64,000 bases of DNA from Labedella phragmitis (GTDB taxonomy: Bacteria > Actinomycetota > Actinomycetes > Actinomycetales > Microbacteriaceae), in contig NZ_RZNB01000001.1 of assembly GCF_004078635.1 (NCBI RefSeq), positions 1 through 64,000 of the forward strand, given 5' to 3'. Of this stretch, positions 58,484 to 64,000 are shown piece after piece. How positions within the stretch are numbered: position 1 is the first letter of the stretch; the number at the start of each line of letters is the position of its first letter. The translations under genes were made by a program, and so were the position numbers. The notes beneath the pieces were generated by a model, which saw only the letters and a list, made by a program, of their open reading frames with translations, did not search any database and was not told the origin of the DNA.

Positions 58484-59494
58484 ATGCCGGCAACACTGCG
58501 TGACGTCGCCGAGCGAGCGCAGGTGTCGATCCGCACCGTCTCCAACGTCATGCGCGGCTACACGCATGTGAGCGACCGCACACGCACCCGCGTGCTCGCC
58601 GCCGTCGAGGAGCTCGACTACCGCCCCAATCCCGCCGCACGCACCCTGCGGACCGGGAGGACGGGCATGCTCGCCCTCATCGTCCCCGAGATCGACGTCC
58701 CGTATTTCAGCGCGCTCGCTCGCGACGTCATCGCGGCGGCCGCCGAGCTCGATTTCCGGGTCATGATCGACCAGACCGGGCATGACCACGAACGCGAGCG
58801 CGAGCTGCTCACCGGCGACGACCGGGAGATGCTCTTCGACGGCGTGCTCTTCAGTCCGCTCGTCACCCAGGCCGAGCTCCTCGAGATGAACCCCTCGACC
58901 CGCATCCCGCTCGTACTGCTCGGCGAACACGACTTCGACGACCGCTTCGACCACGTCGCGATCGACAACGTACGCGCCGCCCACGACGCCGTCCGGCACC
59001 TGTTGGAGCGCGGGCGGACGCGCATCGCCGCGATCGGGGCACAGCCGCAAGAGCAATACGCCACTCCGCAGCAGCGCACCGCCGGCTACGAACTCGCCCT
59101 CCGCGAAGCCGGTATCGAGCCGAACCCCGGTCATACACGCTCCGCCGCACACTACAGCCGCGCCGACGGCTATGCCGCAGCGACGGAACTGCTCCGGCTC
59201 GATCCCCGACCCGACGCGATCCTGTGCTTCTCGGACCTTCTGGCGATGGGCGCGATGCGCGCCGTCTTCGACGCCGGTCTCACGGTGCCCGACGACGTCG
59301 CGATCGTCGGCATCGACGACATCGAGGAGGGCCACTACTCGCGTCCGACGCTCACCTCCGTCTCCCTCGACACGGCCTTCATCGCCGAGCACGCCGTCGC
59401 GCGCATCGCGGCGCGTATCGAGGAGCCCGACCTCCCTCCGGAACAGATCGTCGCGCCGCACGCACTTCACGTCCGGGAGAGCTCCGGCGGCTGA
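58484..59494 (+). CDS. LacI-family transcriptional repressor
   Basis: A 336-residue repressor. ATG 58484 is 6 nt after GAGGGG; ATG 58478 is too close to it. HTH and hinge: PATLRDVAERAQVSIRTVSNVMRGYTHVSDRTRTRVLAAVEELDYRPNPAARTLRTGRTGMLAL. The periplasmic-binding-protein-like sugar domain follows (IDVPYFSALARDVIAAAAELDFRVMID, RIPLVLLGEH, HVAIDNVRAAHDAVRHLLERG, DAILCFSDLLAMGAMRAV, VAIVGIDDIEEGHYSRPTLTSVSLD). Divergent from the ABC operon and upstream of the secreted hydrolase gene, with operators at each promoter. Confidence 0.95.
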   Translation: MPATLRDVAERAQVSIRTVSNVMRGYTHVSDRTRTRVLAAVEELDYRPNPAARTLRTGRTGMLALIVPEIDVPYFSALARDVIAAAAELDFRVMIDQTGHDHERERELLTGDDREMLFDGVLFSPLVTQAELLEMNPSTRIPLVLLGEHDFDDRFDHVAIDNVRAAHDAVRHLLERGRTRIAAIGAQPQEQYATPQQRTAGYELALREAGIEPNPGHTRSAAHYSRADGYAAATELLRLDPRPDAILCFSDLLAMGAMRAVFDAGLTVPDDVAIVGIDDIEEGHYSRPTLTSVSLDTAFIAEHAVARIAARIEEPDLPPEQIVAPHALHVRESSGG

Positions 59495-59604
59495 CGCCTG
59501 ATCCTCTCCACCGGATGCGCGACCGCCGCGAGGTGCGTCGCTGAAGCCCGCGCGCGCCACCCTTCGACACGCTCGGGACCGGATGGTGGGCCGTAGACCC
59601 GCCC

Positions 59605-59621
59605 CTTGCAACGATGGCAAA
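59605..59621. promoter_or_regulatory. LacI-type operator 3, upstream of the secreted hydrolase
   Basis: CTTGCAACGATGGCAAA is the reverse complement of operator 2 apart from one base. It lies 55 bp before the start of the sialidase-fold hydrolase gene, placing that gene in the same regulon. Confidence 0.85.
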
Positions 59622-59676
59622 CCTGGTGCAGAGTGTGCAGTGCGTTGGCGCGTCTTCGACACAGAGGGAATGAACA

Positions 59677-61347
59677 ATGACGTCCATCGCGGGTCTGCGG
59701 CATCGGCCGCAACTGCTTCTCCTGCTTCTCGCCGCCGTGCTCGGCGGCCTCCTCGTGGGCCTCGCGCCCACCGCCGCTCCGCCCGCCGCCGCAGCGCAGG
59801 CCGGCAACATCCTCTACTCGCCCAACCTGGCGACGTACCCGAACGGGACAGCCGGATACCCGCGGGCGATCCGCCTCGACCACGACGGCTCGACCAACCA
59901 GACCATGCTCGCGACCTTCGCGCGCGGCGGTCACAACGGCCCCACCAACCTGCCGATCTACCGGAGCACCAACGGCGGGACGAGCTGGAGCCAGATCTCC
60001 ACGATCTCCTCGAACACCGCGGGGTGGGACCTCGAGGCACCGACGCTCTTCGAAGTACCGCGCACGATCCCGGGCCTCAACCAGGGCGACCTGCTCGCGG
60101 CGGGCACGGCGTGGAGCGTCGGCGACTACTCCGCGCAGAAGGTCGAGGTCTTCAAGAGCACGGACAAGGGCCAGACCTGGACGTACCTGTCGAACTGCAC
60201 GCAGACCTCCGGCCAGCCGAACGGGTGGGGTCACGGCATCTGGGAGCCCACGTTCCTCGTCGCGGACGACAACACGCTCGCGTGCTTCATCTCGGACGAG
60301 CGCCCGGCGAACAGTGCGACGAACAACCAGGTCATCGGCCACTACACGTCGACGAACGGCGGCGTGAGCTGGAGCAGCACCCTCGTGCAGGACGTCGCGT
60401 TCCCCGCGGACAACCTGGCGCGGCCGGGAATGCAGACCTTCGCCGAGCTGCCCAACGGGCAGTTCGTGATGTCGTACGAGCTATGCCGCGACGCGACGAA
60501 CGCCGACCACGCGTGCGAGGTGTACGTCAAGTTCAGCGCGGACGGGCTCAACTGGGGCGCCCTCGGCAACGCAGGGACGCTCGTGCAGACGACCGACAAC
60601 CGACAGCTCCTCCACACCCCGTACATCTCCTGGGCGCCGGGCGGCGGAGCCAACGGCACCATCCTCCTGTCCGGCCAGCGCGTCGTCGCGGGACCGACCG
60701 GCAACAAGACGGTGCTCGCGGAATCGGGGACCGTGCTGTTCGCCAACACGAACCTCAGCGTCGGAGCCTGGACCGAGCTCGAGGCGCCGGTGACGGTGAA
60801 CCCGACGGGTGGGTATGCGGCCGGAGTGCCGTCGTGCCCGGGGTACTCGACTCCGGCGATCGCGCGGGAGAACGGCACGAGCTTCGTCTACTTCGCGGCG
60901 ACGTGGCGCGGCCAGGGCAACCAGTGCGAACTGCGATTCGGGATCGGCTCGCTCCCGGGGCCGACGGGTCAGATCACGGGACTCGGTGGGAAGTGCGTGG
61001 ACGTCGACACCAACACCGCCGTGAGCGGTCGCGCCGTGCAGCTCTACACGTGCGGGATCGCGACCGGGCAGCGGTGGTCCGTGGCACCCGACGGCACCAT
61101 CCGCGCGTTCGGCAAGTGCCTCGACATCACGAACAACGGCACGGCGAACTTCAGCCCCGTGCAGTTGTGGGACTGCCTGCCGAACGCCGGAGCGCAGCAG
61201 TGGCGACCGCAAGCCGACGGCAGCCTGCTGAACCCGCAGTCCGGTCGCTGCCTCGACCTGCCCCAAGGCAACGTCGCTGACGGTACCGACCTGCAGATCT
61301 ACGACTGCAACGGACTCGCCCCGCAGAAGTGGACTCTGCCGGCCTAG
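59677..61347 (+). CDS. Secreted sialidase-fold glycoside hydrolase with ricin-type (CBM13) domain
   Basis: A 556-residue exported enzyme from ATG 59677. Signal peptide: LLLLLLAAVLGGLLVGLAPTAAPPAAAAQA. Residues 45-425 form a six-bladed propeller with Asp boxes (YRSTNGGTSW, FKSTDKGQTW, YTSTNGGVSW) and an Arg-bearing first blade (YPRAIRLDHDGSTNQTMLATF). The fold is shared by sialidases and by GH93 exo-arabinanases; the first blade fits the latter at least as well. Residues 430-556 are a beta-trefoil lectin domain with three QxW-type repeats (GQRWSV, AQQWRP, PQKWTL). It probably releases the sugar imported and hydrolysed by the neighbouring operon; a LacI operator lies upstream. Confidence 0.85.
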   Translation: MTSIAGLRHRPQLLLLLLAAVLGGLLVGLAPTAAPPAAAAQAGNILYSPNLATYPNGTAGYPRAIRLDHDGSTNQTMLATFARGGHNGPTNLPIYRSTNGGTSWSQISTISSNTAGWDLEAPTLFEVPRTIPGLNQGDLLAAGTAWSVGDYSAQKVEVFKSTDKGQTWTYLSNCTQTSGQPNGWGHGIWEPTFLVADDNTLACFISDERPANSATNNQVIGHYTSTNGGVSWSSTLVQDVAFPADNLARPGMQTFAELPNGQFVMSYELCRDATNADHACEVYVKFSADGLNWGALGNAGTLVQTTDNRQLLHTPYISWAPGGGANGTILLSGQRVVAGPTGNKTVLAESGTVLFANTNLSVGAWTELEAPVTVNPTGGYAAGVPSCPGYSTPAIARENGTSFVYFAATWRGQGNQCELRFGIGSLPGPTGQITGLGGKCVDVDTNTAVSGRAVQLYTCGIATGQRWSVAPDGTIRAFGKCLDITNNGTANFSPVQLWDCLPNAGAQQWRPQADGSLLNPQSGRCLDLPQGNVADGTDLQIYDCNGLAPQKWTLPA

Positions 61348-61399
61348 CGGGCGACGCGAGAGCCGTCCTCCCATCGGCCGACAGGCCCAGGGACCAGAG

Positions 61400-61433
61400 C
61401 GGGCCCGCCGCCTCGGAAGAGGCGGCGGGCCCG
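61400..61433. terminator. Bidirectional terminator between convergent genes
   Basis: A perfect 15-bp stem, CGGGCCCGCCGCCTC (61400-61414) with GAGGCGGCGGGCCCG (61419-61433), loop GGAA. It lies between the hydrolase stop (61347) and the aldo/keto reductase stop (61459). The flanks (CAGGCCCAGGGACC at 61383-61396 and GTCGACAGGTTCAGGA after it) resemble REP-like arms. Confidence 0.9.
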
Positions 61434-61458
61434 TCGACAGGTTCAGGAGCGGACGTGC

Positions 61459-62463
61459 CTAGACCAGGCGGCCCTCGGGGGACTTCGTCTCCGACGGGTC
61501 GGTCTCGGGCAGGTCTCCGAGCGCCTCGTCGATCGCGCTGAGGACCGACTCGTCGAGCTTCACGCCGGCGGCCGCCGCGTTCGACTCGATCTGCTCGGGC
61601 TTGGAGGCGCCGACGATGGCTCCCGCGACGTTGTCGTTCGAGAGCGTCCACGCGACGGCGAGCTGGGCCATCGTGATGCCGAGGTCGTCGGCGATGGGCT
61701 TGAGCTTCTGCACGGCCGTGAGGGTCTCGTCGTTCATGAACCGCTTGATCATGTCCGCACCGCCCTTCTCGTCCGTCGCGCGGCTGCCCTGCGGGAGTTC
61801 CTCGCCCGGCTTGTACTTGCCGGTGAGCACACCCTGGGCGATGGGCGACCAGACGATCTGCGAGATGCCGAGGTCGCGCGAGGTCGGGACGACCTTCTCC
61901 TCGATGACCCGCCAGAGCATCGAGTACTGCGGCTGGTTCGAGACGAGCTGGATGCCGAGGTCCTCGGCGAGCTCGTGCGCCTCGGAGAGCTGCTCGGCCG
62001 TCCACTCGGACACGCCGATGTAGAGCGCCTTGCCCTGCTCGACGACGTCGGCGAACGCGATCATCGTCTCCTCGAGCGGGGTCTCGTAGTCGTAGCGGTG
62101 CGCCTGGTACAGGTCGACGTAATCGGTCTGGAGCCGCTGCAGCGACTCGTCGATCGAGTGCCGGATGTGCTTGCGGCTGAGGCCGGTGTCGTTGTGGCCC
62201 TTCGGGCCGGTCGGGAAATACACCTTCGTGAAGATCTCGATGCCGGCACGACGCTCGCCCTTGAGGGCCTCGCCGAGCACGGTCTCCGCCGCGCCGTCGG
62301 CGTAGCCGTCCGCGGTGTCGAAGGTCGTGATGCCCGCGTCGAGGGCCGCGCGCACCGACTTCATGGCGGTGTCGTTCTCCACCTGAGAACCGTGCGTGAG
62401 CCAGTTGCCGTAGATGATCTCTGAGATCTTGAGTCCGCTGTTGCCGAGGTATCGGAATTCCAT
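61459..62463 (-). CDS. Aldo/keto reductase (voltage-gated K+ channel beta-subunit-like)
   Basis: A 334-residue NADPH-dependent reductase from ATG 62463. AKR motifs: MEFRYLGNSGLKISEIIYGNWL, GITTFDTADGYADGAAETVLGEAL (catalytic Asp/Tyr), FTKVYFP (Lys), DLYQAHRYDYETPLEETM (His), SNQPQYSMLWR, WSPIAQGVLTGKY and GAIVGASKPEQIESN (NADPH). The pattern is closest to the YghZ/Kv-beta-like AKR group that reduces aldehydes. No functional link to its neighbours is evident. Confidence 0.93.
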   Translation of the reverse strand: MEFRYLGNSGLKISEIIYGNWLTHGSQVENDTAMKSVRAALDAGITTFDTADGYADGAAETVLGEALKGERRAGIEIFTKVYFPTGPKGHNDTGLSRKHIRHSIDESLQRLQTDYVDLYQAHRYDYETPLEETMIAFADVVEQGKALYIGVSEWTAEQLSEAHELAEDLGIQLVSNQPQYSMLWRVIEEKVVPTSRDLGISQIVWSPIAQGVLTGKYKPGEELPQGSRATDEKGGADMIKRFMNDETLTAVQKLKPIADDLGITMAQLAVAWTLSNDNVAGAIVGASKPEQIESNAAAAGVKLDESVLSAIDEALGDLPETDPSETKSPEGRLV

Positions 62464-62621
62464 GCTCGCAACGCTACGCCCACCCCCTGACCGCAGATTC
62501 GGGATTGCACGCACCCCCGCTCCCCGCTACACGAAAGGGCTACCCCCGCACGAGGGCGCCACGTACCGCTAGCGCCCTCGAGACCAAACTGCCGCCCTCG
62601 GGCGACAGATGAGCCGGCGGG

Positions 62622-64000
<1,379 letters not shown>

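Overview
The window is high-GC DNA, densely packed, with strong third-position GC and many GTG starts. The gene content is that of a free-living actinobacterium: TreY/TreZ/GlgX trehalose-glycogen enzymes, a GntR/NagB amino-sugar locus, phosphoketolase, a DUF222-type HNH nuclease, GAF-ANTAR proteins, an LAxTG-anchored protease and a second YidC. A member of Microbacteriaceae is the best inference, but no rRNA or marker gene is present to prove it. I see no tRNA, rRNA, CRISPR array, prophage, transposase or replication origin.

Layout. 1-2.9 kb: 3' end of an HNH nuclease, a membrane-anchored molybdopterin oxidoreductase and a DinB/DUF664 protein. 2.9-7.6 kb: treZ and treY (minus strand), separated by eight tandem 18-bp repeats. 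7.6-8.75 kb: two 5'-truncated gene remnants joined back to back, then a REP-like palindrome. 8.8-9.9 kb: azoreductase and divergent HxlR regulator with a candidate operator. 9.9-12.65 kb: phosphoketolase coupled to a small acidic protein. 12.8-17.1 kb: fused UlaA/UlaB-type PTS transporter, SIS-domain protein, GntR/UTRA regulator and nagB, with a DasR/NagR-like operator. 17.1-23.3 kb: esterase, second YidC with its small partner, sugar epimerase and glgX. 23.6-28.6 kb: a protein of unknown function, two GAF-ANTAR proteins, a glycosyltransferase and a membrane acyltransferase. 28.6-29.8 kb: a frameshifted GH26-like pseudogene and a DUF3494 remnant. 29.8-34.6 kb: a SipW-type signal peptidase fused to a DUF3494 domain, a TasA/camelysin-like secreted protein, a divergent ArsR-type regulator and an orphan histidine kinase.

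34.7-46.9 kb holds oxidoreductases, an anchored S1 protease, a META lipoprotein, a secreted SLT-like protein, several regulator/target pairs, a fatty-acid desaturase, a frameshifted DUF4287 gene and a J-domain membrane protein. 46.8-48.3 kb: rtcB preceded by a 38-codon small ORF and an intrinsic terminator. 48.4-52.8 kb: two lipoproteins and a TetR-controlled three-gene operon with a 22-bp palindromic operator. 52.8-61.4 kb: a carbohydrate regulon (ABC transporter, GH2 enzyme, LacI repressor, secreted sialidase-fold hydrolase with a ricin-type domain) tied together by three near-identical LacI operators. 61.4-64 kb: an aldo/keto reductase and the C-terminal part of an ABC-F ATPase.

Most notable: the two-gene SipW/TasA-like locus, in which the processing enzyme carries a potential substrate (DUF3494) as its own C-terminal domain. 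The internal leader of that domain resembles the leader of the neighbouring TasA-like protein, including an AAFT motif, which suggests a self-releasing surface adhesin. A partial second copy of the DUF3494 end lies just downstream.
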